Counted from the first letter of the stretch, positions 1 through 6,359 are shown. The stretch is 8,159 nt of DNA from Deltaproteobacteria bacterium (GCA_011389755.1 JAABTR010000286.1:1-8159); one strand, 5' to 3'. Program-made: numbers and translations. The notes: generated by a model not told the origin, from the letters alone.

Positions 1-96
1 GGCCGCGGCGACGCCGAGCTCGTCCAACAGGCTCGTCAGTGTGCTGGACGCGGCGATCTCTTTGGTGCTGCCGTTAACGGTTATATTTATTGCCAT
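1..96 (-). CDS. thiS: ThiS sulfur-carrier protein, N-terminal part (cut by window edge)
   Basis: The minus strand from base 96 reads an ATG and 31 further open codons to the window edge. The translation begins MAINITVNG and continues with an ITVNG-then-STLTSLLDELG pattern. This matches the first beta hairpin and helix of ThiS, a ubiquitin-fold protein of about 65 residues. In the family, ThiS carries sulfur as a C-terminal thiocarboxylate after adenylation by ThiF and delivers it to ThiG; the diagnostic C-terminal Gly-Gly is outside the window. The start is supported by an AAAGGA ribosome-binding site about 10 bases upstream. The gene overlaps the end of thiH by 23 bases in another frame, so translation is probably coupled. 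Its place after thiF, thiG and thiH makes ThiS much more likely than MoaD or another carrier. Confidence 0.85.
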   Translation of the reverse strand, partial: MAINITVNGSTKEIAASSTLTSLLDELGVAAA

Positions 97-1219
97 TTTC
101 TTTTATTCCTTTCGAGGCAAAGCCCCGATCCCAGTCTTTGAGCACCGGATCGAAGCCGGCCTCCTCGAGAGAGCGGGCCACCGCGGCGACCGTCCGGGAG
201 TCCCCCACGCTGAACTGAGGCTGAGCTGAGCCGGGTTCTTTGTAGCCGCCCGGCTCGGTGCGCGAGCCCGCGGAGAGCCGCGTGGCGCCGATGTCGACCA
301 GGAGGGCGCGCAGTTCGGCGCTCTCTCGGGTCGAGATGGTGATGCCGGCGTCCTCGAAGCACAGCCGCAGAGCCACGACGACTTGAATGAGCTGTTCGTC
401 TGTCACGGGGTGCAAGATGGAGAAACCATCGGGGACATTGTGCAGACGAGGCAGACCGAAGCTCAAAGAGCTCTTCCAGCAGCGTTTCTCGAGGCCCAGG
501 GCGTGGATGCCCAAGGACAGGACCTCGGTGCGAAACGGCGCGAGTCCCAAAAGAGCCCCGGGCCCCAGGTAGACCATGCCGGCTCGGCCGGCGCGTTCGA
601 GAGTGTCCAGCCTCCATTCATAGTCGGCCTTGGGGCCGCTGGGGTGCAGCGCCTGGTAGACATCCGGGTCGTAGGCTTCTTGGTACAAGGTGACGCCGTC
701 GACCCCGGCTTTGGCCAGAGCCCGGTAGGACTCCACGTCCATCGCCGGCAGCTCCACTTGGACGCTGGTTGCGAAGAGGCGCAGCTCTTCCAAAAGCTCG
801 GTGAGGTAGGCCAGGTCGACCCGCGGATCGTCTCCGGAGACCAGCAGGATGTGGCGCACGCCTTGGTCGCGCAGGATCTTCGCATCCTCGACCACCTCTT
901 CGACAGACAGCCGCCGGCGGGAAAACTTCTGCTGGGCTCCGAAGCCGCAGTACGGGCAGCGGCCGCCGCAGTGGTTGGAGATGTACAAGGGGGCGTAGAG
1001 GTTTCTGGCGAGCCCGAAGCGCGCTCTCGTGACGTGATGGGCTCTTTGTCGCAGCTCCCCAGAGGCGCGCGCGGCTCCAGGGCTGAGCAACAAGGCGAGC
1101 TCGGTGGGGCCTTTTCGGGCCTGGGAGGCCGCGCCGAGGGCTCGCTCCGGCGAGGTGTTTTCGAGCTGGGGCCGCAGATCCGCGACGATCCGAGCAAAGG
1201 GCGAGATCGGAGTGTTCAT
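74..1219 (-). CDS. thiH: 2-iminoacetate synthase ThiH (radical SAM tyrosine lyase)
   Basis: ThiH cleaves tyrosine into p-cresol and dehydroglycine (2-iminoacetate), the C2-N unit of the thiamine thiazole, using a [4Fe-4S] cluster and SAM. The protein is 381 residues, close to the usual 370-380. The radical SAM motif CX3CX2C is C84, C88 and C91 (CGGRCPYCGF). Further family signatures are YQEAYDPDVYQALHPSGPK (about 188-206), the GALLGL stretch near 230, STRE near 307, SAGSRTEPGGY near 327 and a C-terminal PVLKDWD. The family's usual Cys-Glu-Tyr before SFPR is replaced by CWKSSLSFGLPR, a modest divergence. The ATG overlaps the thiG TGA (ATGA), which favours translational coupling because only a weak ribosome-binding site is visible. 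The last 23 bases overlap the thiS start. Using ThiH rather than ThiO fits a facultative or anaerobic lifestyle, though this is an inference. Confidence 0.95.
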   Translation of the reverse strand: MNTPISPFARIVADLRPQLENTSPERALGAASQARKGPTELALLLSPGAARASGELRQRAHHVTRARFGLARNLYAPLYISNHCGGRCPYCGFGAQQKFSRRRLSVEEVVEDAKILRDQGVRHILLVSGDDPRVDLAYLTELLEELRLFATSVQVELPAMDVESYRALAKAGVDGVTLYQEAYDPDVYQALHPSGPKADYEWRLDTLERAGRAGMVYLGPGALLGLAPFRTEVLSLGIHALGLEKRCWKSSLSFGLPRLHNVPDGFSILHPVTDEQLIQVVVALRLCFEDAGITISTRESAELRALLVDIGATRLSAGSRTEPGGYKEPGSAQPQFSVGDSRTVAAVARSLEEAGFDPVLKDWDRGFASKGIKENGNKYNR

Positions 1220-1986
1220 TCGAGATATCCCGTTTGTGGAGATGAAGCCTGAGGCGTGTGGGTCTTGAGGCCAGGCCCGGACAGATAGGCCTCCCGGCCG
1301 GCCTCGACCGCCAGGCGAAAGGCCCGGGCGATGCGGACGGGATCCGCGGCGATGGCCACGGCGGTGTTGAGCAAAACCGCATCGACCCCCAGCTCCATGG
1401 CCTGCGCGGCGTGGCTCGGCAGGCCGAGCCCCGCGTCCACCACCACCGGCACCGACGCCTGATCCCGAATTATCTCCACGAAGTCGCGGGTTCGCAGGCC
1501 ATTGCCGGTGCCGATGGGGCTGCCCAGGGGCATCAGCGCGGCGACCCCGGCCTCTTCGAGGTGCCGCGCGAGGATGGGATCGGCCGGCATGTAGGGCAAC
1601 ACGGTGAACCCTTCCTTGACGAGCTGCACGGCGGCGCGGAGCGTCTCGACCGGATCGGGCAAAAGGGTGCGCGGATCCGGGGTCACCTCGAGCTTCACCC
1701 AGGGCTCGAGGCCGCCGGCTCGAGCGAGCCGCGCCAGCCTTATCGCCTCCTGAGCATCTCGGGCTCCGGAGGTGTTGGGCAAGATCAGGTAGCGTTTCGG
1801 GTCGAGGGCGGCGAGCATGTCCTCTCCCGGTGCGTCGAGATCCACGCGCCGAAGGGCCACGGTGACAATCTGAGCGCCCGAAGCGTCCACGGCCGCGGCC
1901 ATCACCTGCGTCCCGGCGAATTTGCCGGTGCCTATCATGAGACGCGACGAAAACTGGCGTCCGGCGATGGTGAGCTTATCTGTCAT
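1216..1986 (-). CDS. thiG: Thiazole synthase ThiG
   Basis: ThiG is a cytoplasmic TIM-barrel enzyme. It condenses 1-deoxy-xylulose 5-phosphate, dehydroglycine and sulfur from ThiS thiocarboxylate into the thiazole phosphate. The protein is 256 residues, full length for the family. The N-terminal strand has SRLMIGTGKF (14-23). LPNTSG lies at 69-74. The Schiff-base lysine is K98 in EPWVKLEV. MPLGSPIGTGNG (152-163) and VVVDAGLG (181-188) form phosphate and active-site loops, and LLNTAVA follows near 205. The start at 1986 has an AAAAGGA ribosome-binding site about 6 bases upstream. A 58-base gap separates it from thiF, and its stop overlaps the thiH ATG. No key residue is missing. Assignment is firm. 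Confidence 0.97.
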   Translation of the reverse strand: MTDKLTIAGRQFSSRLMIGTGKFAGTQVMAAAVDASGAQIVTVALRRVDLDAPGEDMLAALDPKRYLILPNTSGARDAQEAIRLARLARAGGLEPWVKLEVTPDPRTLLPDPVETLRAAVQLVKEGFTVLPYMPADPILARHLEEAGVAALMPLGSPIGTGNGLRTRDFVEIIRDQASVPVVVDAGLGLPSHAAQAMELGVDAVLLNTAVAIAADPVRIARAFRLAVEAGREAYLSGPGLKTHTPQASSPQTGYLE

Positions 1987-2044
1987 GTCTGTCCTTTTCG
2001 TTTCAGCGGCCGCTTCGCGACCGTCGCAGCGTTCTTTTTTTTCG

Positions 2045-3058
2045 TTACGCGCCGAACACCCGAGCGTACACCCGGCGAGCCCGCTCGGGATCCGTCGTGC
2101 CGCCGACGATCACGCGGCCGTCTCCGAAGACGATGAGCTCGCTGCCGTCGAGCTCGAAGCTCAAGGTGAAGCCGTTGAAGCGCGGTGTGGCACCCTGGGG
2201 CAGAGCTTTCGTGAGTTTGTCGAAGTCGACCTGTTGCGCCGCGGCCGGTGTGATCTGGACGGAGCCTCGTCCGCACATCTTCGTGTAGGTGACCGTCGCG
2301 CGCCTGTCGAGAAAGTCGAAGCTATGCTTTGCGCAACACGGGCAGTGGGCGTTTTTTGCGATGCGCAGGCGGCTGAGCTTTGGGCGCCAGACGTCGACGG
2401 TGGTCATCTCTCCTGCGTGATCGCGGTCGCCCACGAGCCGGCGCAGGGCCGCCGCGGCCTGGAGACCGCCCACGACCGAGGCCGCCGCTCCCAAAATTCC
2501 GGCGACATCGCAGGTGGGCAGCTCGCCGATGGCCGGAGGCGTCTCAAAGGCGCACCTCAAGCACGGGCCGTCCTCACCGTCGAACAAGGCCACCGAGCCG
2601 GTGGTGCCGACGACGCCGCCGTAAACCCACGGGAGCCCGGTCTGCACGGAGAGATCGCCCAGCAGGTAGCGGGTCTCTAAGTTGTCGGTGGCGTCGATGA
2701 TGATGTCGGCCTCTTCGGCCAGCTCGCCCGCGTTGGAAGAGACCAGGTGAGTGATGTGTTCTTCGACGCGGCAGCTCGGATCCACAAAGCGGAGCCTTTG
2801 CGCTGCGCGCACCGCCTTGGGCACCCCTTGTGCCGCGTCTTCGGCGTCGAACAGGATCTGTCGCGGCAGGTTGGTGGCCTCCACCACATCCCGGTCGACC
2901 AAGGTCAATCGCCCGACCCCGGCTCGCACGAGCTGGTCCGCGACCACGCACCCGAGGGCGCCGCAGCCCACCACCAGCGCATGGCTTTCGGCCAAGGCGC
3001 GCTGCCTTTTTGCGCCGATCTCCGGGAGAAGGATCTGTTTGATATGGCGGTTCGGCAT
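2045..3058 (-). CDS. thiF: ThiF-type E1-like adenylyltransferase (ThiS activation)
   Basis: This E1-like enzyme uses ATP to adenylate the C-terminal glycine of a ubiquitin-like carrier, here presumably ThiS. In its 337 residues the nucleotide-binding GCGALG is at 31-36, followed by DRDVVEATNLPRQ (55-67) with the catalytic Arg/Asn region. K81, DATDN (122-126) and C183 in PTCDVAGILG are also present. A zinc site is formed by C166/C169 and C239/C242. The MoeB/ThiF core ends near residue 250. About 85 residues follow (KMCGRGSVQI near 260 to a C-terminal DGRVIVGG-TTDPERARR segment) instead of a rhodanese domain. MoeB is the main alternative by sequence alone, but linkage to thiG, thiH and thiS argues for ThiF. 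The N-terminus begins at the expected place; the ribosome-binding site is weak. It is the first gene of the thiamine block. Confidence 0.92.
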   Translation of the reverse strand: MPNRHIKQILLPEIGAKRQRALAESHALVVGCGALGCVVADQLVRAGVGRLTLVDRDVVEATNLPRQILFDAEDAAQGVPKAVRAAQRLRFVDPSCRVEEHITHLVSSNAGELAEEADIIIDATDNLETRYLLGDLSVQTGLPWVYGGVVGTTGSVALFDGEDGPCLRCAFETPPAIGELPTCDVAGILGAAASVVGGLQAAAALRRLVGDRDHAGEMTTVDVWRPKLSRLRIAKNAHCPCCAKHSFDFLDRRATVTYTKMCGRGSVQITPAAAQQVDFDKLTKALPQGATPRFNGFTLSFELDGSELIVFGDGRVIVGGTTDPERARRVYARVFGA

Positions 3059-3160
3059 GGCTCTTGGCGGGTAATTTACTCTATCTCGTCGCAGTTTGCG
3101 ATCTCGAAACAGAGGTATTTATGGCCGAAGCGGGCCGCGCCGTGACTCACGAACGGGTTT
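3059..3160 (-). promoter_or_regulatory. Intergenic region before thiF, probable promoter site
   Basis: This 102-base gap separates the flagellar block from the thiamine block and is the logical place for a thiamine promoter. It has two AT-rich patches (minus-strand ATAAATAC and TAGAGTAAATTA), but I cannot pair either with a convincing -35 element. A small perfect inverted repeat, TCGCA-GTT-TGCGA, lies at 3089-3101, flanked by direct copies of ATCTCG at 3083-3088 and 3101-3106. I see none of the conserved TPP riboswitch core (CUGAGA and the following purine-rich box). The thiamine genes could equally be read through from the flagellar unit. Confidence 0.3.
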
Positions 3161-4198
3161 TTACGCGGGCCGGCGCGCCGCTGCGTAGCTCACGAATCGC
3201 TCGACCTGCTTCTTCTTGCCGATGGCGTTGCCGAGCCGGACGACCTCTTCCATGAGCACGTTGTCGCGGGGGCGCAGGTCCGAGGCGTGCACGACGAAGG
3301 TGAAGGCTTCGTCCACGCGTCCCTGAGCCTCGAGCACGGCGGCTTTTCCGTGCAGGGCCGCGACGAGGGCCGGCTCGATGGACAGCGCCTTTTCGAAGAA
3401 GGTCAAGGAGGCGTCCCAGTTGCCTCCCAAGGCGCACAGGCGGCCGAGCCCACAGTAGGCGCGGGCGCAGCTCTCGTCCAAGGCGAGCGTCTCCTTGAGG
3501 GCTTCGAAACACTGGGTCGGGCGCTGAGCCATGTCGTGGCAGGCGGCGACGAGCAGGGCGTACTCTCTGACCGCGTTTTTGCTCGTCAGGCTCTCGGTGA
3601 GGTTCTCCAGGTGCCGGCCGGCTTTATCCCAATCGCCGGCTATGAGGGCGTCCTCGGCCTCCGCGAGCACCAGGGGCGCTTCGGTTTCGCGTCTTTGCGC
3701 CTGCCACAGGCGGAAGAACGGGCCGTCGACCATGCGACCGATCCCTTCGAAGCCGCTGCGCGTCAGAGACGCGGCGAGCTCTTCGCTCGTGTGTTCGGCG
3801 TGCTCGTCGGGGCAGAGGGTCTTGCCGGGCCAGGGCGCTTCGGTGGCGATCACCAGGCGGGCCTTGGGCGCTGCCATTTTCCACAAAGCGCGGTACACCG
3901 AGGCGGGCTCGGCGCACCGCTCCGGGCCGAAAAGCCACACCAAGAGTTCGGCTTCGAGAGCTTCGTCGAAGCAGACCTCGGCGATGGGGCGGTCTTGCGC
4001 AGGTGTCTCGCCGTAGCTCGAGCCGTCGAGCCACGTGAGAAGGCGAGGCCCTTCGGGCAGGCTGAGCACCTCGACCACGGGACCTTTTGTCCCCCTCGCT
4101 TCGGCTTCCAGGTGCCCTTGCCTGAGCGCCACGCGCGCCGCATCGATGCTGTGCTCAGCGGTCGGGGCGTTTTCGCCTTGTGCCTTGTCCGGATGCAT
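3161..4198 (-). CDS. TPR protein with degenerate methyltransferase-like N-terminal half
   Basis: This 345-residue protein has no recognised name. Its C-terminal half contains at least three tandem TPR units of 34 residues at about 210-243, 244-277 and 278-311 (for example ARAYCGLGRLCALGGNWDAS), with a further helical pair near 178-200. TPRs mediate protein-protein contacts. Residues about 72-168 resemble the second half of a class I SAM methyltransferase: a strand ELLVWLFGP, a helix VYRALWKMAA, PKARLVIATE where KPGGRLVI is usual, then HTSEELAASLTRSGFE and a closing FFRLWQAQR strand. The glycine-rich SAM-binding motif I is not visible, so activity is doubtful. No signal peptide is seen, so it is cytoplasmic. 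The start is well supported by GGAGGAGA about 7 bases before the ATG. It overlaps the GHKL-like gene by 44 bases. Its position points to flagellin handling or modification, but this is inference. Confidence 0.8.
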   Translation of the reverse strand: MHPDKAQGENAPTAEHSIDAARVALRQGHLEAEARGTKGPVVEVLSLPEGPRLLTWLDGSSYGETPAQDRPIAEVCFDEALEAELLVWLFGPERCAEPASVYRALWKMAAPKARLVIATEAPWPGKTLCPDEHAEHTSEELAASLTRSGFEGIGRMVDGPFFRLWQAQRRETEAPLVLAEAEDALIAGDWDKAGRHLENLTESLTSKNAVREYALLVAACHDMAQRPTQCFEALKETLALDESCARAYCGLGRLCALGGNWDASLTFFEKALSIEPALVAALHGKAAVLEAQGRVDEAFTFVVHASDLRPRDNVLMEEVVRLGNAIGKKKQVERFVSYAAARRPA

Positions 4199-4907
4199 GG
4201 GGCATCTCCTCCATCCATACTGCGTCGCAAGTCAGCTCTTCTAACTTTGACGGCTTTGTCGAAAGGCCCTCGTTGATCTCATTGTCGAGCGCCACCTGCT
4301 TTTCGGGGGGGAGCTTCGGCGTGGATGTTTTCAAAGGGATCGCGACTCTAAACCGAACCCCGTCTTTGTCGGGGATGATGTTGATGCGCGCCCCTATGGC
4401 TCCGGCGGAGCATAGCGCGTCGTGAAGCCCGAAGCCGGTGTCCCAAGACGCGACCCGTGTCGAAAAGCCTGGGCGAAGAATGCTATCGCGGATCTCCCGA
4501 GGGATTGTACCCCCGAGGCCGACGGCGTCGATGCCGACGTGCCTGCCTTTCCACCACGTTCGCAAGACGACGGTGCCGGGGCCCGGCTCGACAGAGGCCG
4601 ATGCGTTGTCGGCCAGCTGCCTGCAGATTTTGAGGACCGTTTCGTCGAACGCGCTCAGCTCGGGGATGAGGGGGTCGATCTCGAGCTCGACGCTCACGCT
4701 GCGACCGGTCACTTTTTGCGCGAGGTCGTGAGCTGCGATTTGTACGATCTGGTTGAGATCTCTGCGACCAGCGCGACCATCTGTCCCTTCGCTGCGCAGG
4801 GAGTATCCGACATACTCCCAGACGTTGGCCAGTGGTGTACCGGTCAGACGCATCTTCGGAGCGACGAACGGAGTGGATTGATTGATTTCGATGGTCTGTA
4901 CTGTCAT
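4155..4907 (-). CDS. Isolated GHKL ATPase-like protein (histidine-kinase-type domain, G1 Asp missing)
   Basis: This 250-residue protein carries a histidine-kinase-like ATPase fold at about residues 50-192. The preceding DLNQIVQIAAHDLAQ helix and ELEIDPLIPEL strand match the lead-in of kinase ATPase domains. The N box is LKICRQLADNASASV (N101). An F-box-like ILRPGFSTR lies near 143-151, and the G2 box is TGFGLHDAL (157-165). The G1 box should read DxGxG, but here it is AVGLGG (128-133), so the adenine-contacting Asp is absent. There is no dimerisation/phosphoacceptor domain, sensor or membrane segment. I chose the ATG at 4907 because AAGGTG lies 6 bases upstream; an in-frame ATG at 4949 lacks such support. 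About 55 residues after the domain are unassigned. It may be a pseudokinase or switch protein acting with the adjacent flagellar genes; substrate and partner are unknown. Confidence 0.75.
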   Translation of the reverse strand: MTVQTIEINQSTPFVAPKMRLTGTPLANVWEYVGYSLRSEGTDGRAGRRDLNQIVQIAAHDLAQKVTGRSVSVELEIDPLIPELSAFDETVLKICRQLADNASASVEPGPGTVVLRTWWKGRHVGIDAVGLGGTIPREIRDSILRPGFSTRVASWDTGFGLHDALCSAGAIGARINIIPDKDGVRFRVAIPLKTSTPKLPPEKQVALDNEINEGLSTKPSKLEELTCDAVWMEEMPHASGQGTRRKRPDR

Positions 4908-4995
4908 GTCTGTCACCTTGGTCTTGTTCGAAAATCGCGCGCGTTCCATATTGGACGCGCATGCTTCGGACGCACCATTGCTCCAAGCGGGATCT

Positions 4996-5364
4996 TCATT
5001 CGACCACTTGGGCCCAGGCTTCGCGCAGATTGGCGAGCTGGCGGATCACCGGCACGAGAGGCTCGGCGCTCGACCGTGAGTGGGCGTCGTGGATCTTGTC
5101 GAGCATGTACTTGTAGAGCTGCTCCAAGTTGTCGCACAGCTCGGGCGCTTGAGAATAGTCGAGAGCCGCGATGAGCTGCTCGAGGATGGCGGCGGTCTTG
5201 TGCAACGGCTCGGATGCCGCCTGGGCGCTCGCGGAAGCTAAGTTCGTCTGAGCGGTGCAAAGATTGCGAATCGCTGCGTCGTAGAGCGAGATGAGCACGT
5301 TTCCCGGCTGCGGCGCGGGGGCAGCCTCCCGCCCAGCGGTTTGTCCTTGAGTCGGCTGTTCCAT
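4996..5364 (-). CDS. fliS: Second, divergent FliS-type flagellin export chaperone
   Basis: FliS binds the C-terminal D0 segment of flagellin in the cytoplasm, stopping premature polymerisation and delivering it to the export gate. This 122-residue protein aligns along its body with the FliS encoded at 6904-7317: PGNVLISLYDAAIR versus PGRVLITLYDALIK, and ALDYSQAPELCDNLE versus ALDYEKAPELCNNLE. It lacks the Tyr-rich N-terminus of canonical FliS (YQQQAYKRINVETA in the other copy) and instead has an uncharged Gln/Pro/Ala-rich tail, MEQPTQGQTAGREAAPAPQ. The start is firm, with GGAGGA about 8 bases upstream. It is the first gene after flagellin (49-base gap), so it is likely the partner of that flagellin and co-transcribed with it. 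A T8 run on the coding strand (5379-5386) precedes its ribosome-binding site. Confidence 0.88.
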   Translation of the reverse strand: MEQPTQGQTAGREAAPAPQPGNVLISLYDAAIRNLCTAQTNLASASAQAASEPLHKTAAILEQLIAALDYSQAPELCDNLEQLYKYMLDKIHDAHSRSSAEPLVPVIRQLANLREAWAQVVE

Positions 5365-5413
5365 TTCCTAGGTCCTCCAAAAAAAAGTCGCGGTGGTTCG
5401 CCTGAAGCTATCC

Positions 5414-6259
5414 TTATCCACCTATGAGCGAAAGTGCCATTTGCGGCAGCTGATTGGCCTGGGCGAGCACGGAGACTCCGGCCTGCATCAGGATTTGGCT
5501 ACGCGTCATGCGCACCGTCTCCGACGCCACGTCCACATCTCTAATCCGGCTGTTGGCCGCGGAGATGTTCTCGCGCACGGTCGCCAGGTTTTTGACCGTC
5601 ACCGCCAGGCGGTTCTGGGTGGCGCCCAAGCCGCCGCGGACTCCGGAGATGTCCTGGATGGCCGCGTCGATAACCGAAAGAGTCGACCGCGCCCCGGTGA
5701 CGGTGTCGATACTCTGGGAGACCAGAGGATTGCCCGCAGAGCCGATCTGGCTCGGGAACGTGGCCGGGATAGATGCCGAGATCCGGTCCATGGTCGAGTC
5801 GTTGAGGCCGACCTGGAACGCGACGCCGGCGGAGAAAGTCCCGTCCAAGAGCTTCTGGCCGTTGAACTCGGTGACGGTGGAGATGCGCTCGCACTCCGCG
5901 ATCAGATCTTTAAACTCGGAGTTCAAGTAGCCGCGCTCTTCAGTGCCGAGGGTTCCGGTGGCGGATTGGACAGCCAACTCCCTGAGTCGGATCATGATGC
6001 CGCTCACCTCATCCAGAGCGCCTTCAGCGGTTTGGATCAGCGAGATGCCGTCGTTCGCGTTTCTTTCCGCTTGCGCCATGCCCCGGATCTGGGCGCGCAA
6101 CTTTTCGCTGATCGCGAGGCCCGCCGCGTCATCCTTGGCGGAGGTGATCCGCATACCAGATGACAGACGGGCCAGGCTGGAGTTGAGGTCGCCCTCGGTT
6201 CGACTCAGATTTCTCTGTGCGTTGATTGCGGCCAGGTTCGTGTTGATGACCAATCCCAT
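5414..6259 (-). CDS. fliC: Flagellin (short, D0/D1-type)
   Basis: This is the filament subunit, exported by the flagellar type III system and polymerised under the FliD cap. The N-terminal D0/D1 region starts MGLVINTNLAAINAQRNL and includes LARLSSGMRITSAKDDAAGLAI (29-50), RLRELAVQSATGTL (91-104) and EFNGQKLLDG (131-140). The C-terminal region runs from about 186 to the end (LGATQNRL, then AQANQLPQMALSLIGG), the FliS-binding part. Only about 45 residues lie between, so the surface D2/D3 domains are essentially absent. At 281 residues it is near the minimum for a flagellin. The start has GGAGGG 7 bases upstream (gap GAAGAACC/AAGAACC). It carries one cysteine, C123 in ECERIS, which is unusual for a flagellin. 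Expression is expected from the sigma-54 promoter at 6463-6479, with a long structured leader. Confidence 0.98.
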   Translation of the reverse strand: MGLVINTNLAAINAQRNLSRTEGDLNSSLARLSSGMRITSAKDDAAGLAISEKLRAQIRGMAQAERNANDGISLIQTAEGALDEVSGIMIRLRELAVQSATGTLGTEERGYLNSEFKDLIAECERISTVTEFNGQKLLDGTFSAGVAFQVGLNDSTMDRISASIPATFPSQIGSAGNPLVSQSIDTVTGARSTLSVIDAAIQDISGVRGGLGATQNRLAVTVKNLATVRENISAANSRIRDVDVASETVRMTRSQILMQAGVSVLAQANQLPQMALSLIGG

Positions 6260-6275
6260 GGTTCTTCCCTCCGTG

Positions 6276-6294
6276 GAACTCCCTTGTTGAGTTC
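6276..6294 (-). promoter_or_regulatory. Inverted repeat beside the flagellin ribosome-binding site
   Basis: On the minus strand GAACTC (6294-6289) is followed by a 7-base loop and GAGTTC (6281-6276), a perfect 6-bp stem. It ends 3 bases before the flagellin Shine-Dalgarno GGAGGG (6272-6267). ANGGA motifs occur across its loop edge (6284-6280) and immediately after it (6274-6270 and 6270-6266). This arrangement could place ribosome access under a protein or RNA regulator. No factor can be identified from the window. Confidence 0.45.
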
Positions 6295-6359
6295 TGCGTG
6301 TTCATCAGACTCAAAGTTGGCGACGGCCCAGGGCTCCCGGGTACAGTTGAGCAAGGGGT

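Noticed and set aside
383..1252. Long plus-strand open frame (289 codons) opposite thiH, and similar ones opposite thiG, thiF, the TPR gene and flagellin
   Set aside because: They are antisense to clearly recognised genes, encode no family motif and are typical of high-GC codon bias.
2035..2042. A8 run (minus strand) just after the thiF stop, as a slippery frameshift site
   Set aside because: It lies beyond the thiF stop codon and no extended frame makes sense, so no recoding is indicated.
4908..4949. Earlier ATG at 4949 for the GHKL-like gene
   Set aside because: No good ribosome-binding site precedes it, whereas AAGGTG lies 6 bases before the ATG at 4907.
5379..5413. T8 run after flagellin as an intrinsic terminator
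   Set aside because: The preceding bases form at most a 3-bp GC stem, and the T-run merges into the FliS-2 ribosome-binding site. Weak attenuation is possible but not supported.
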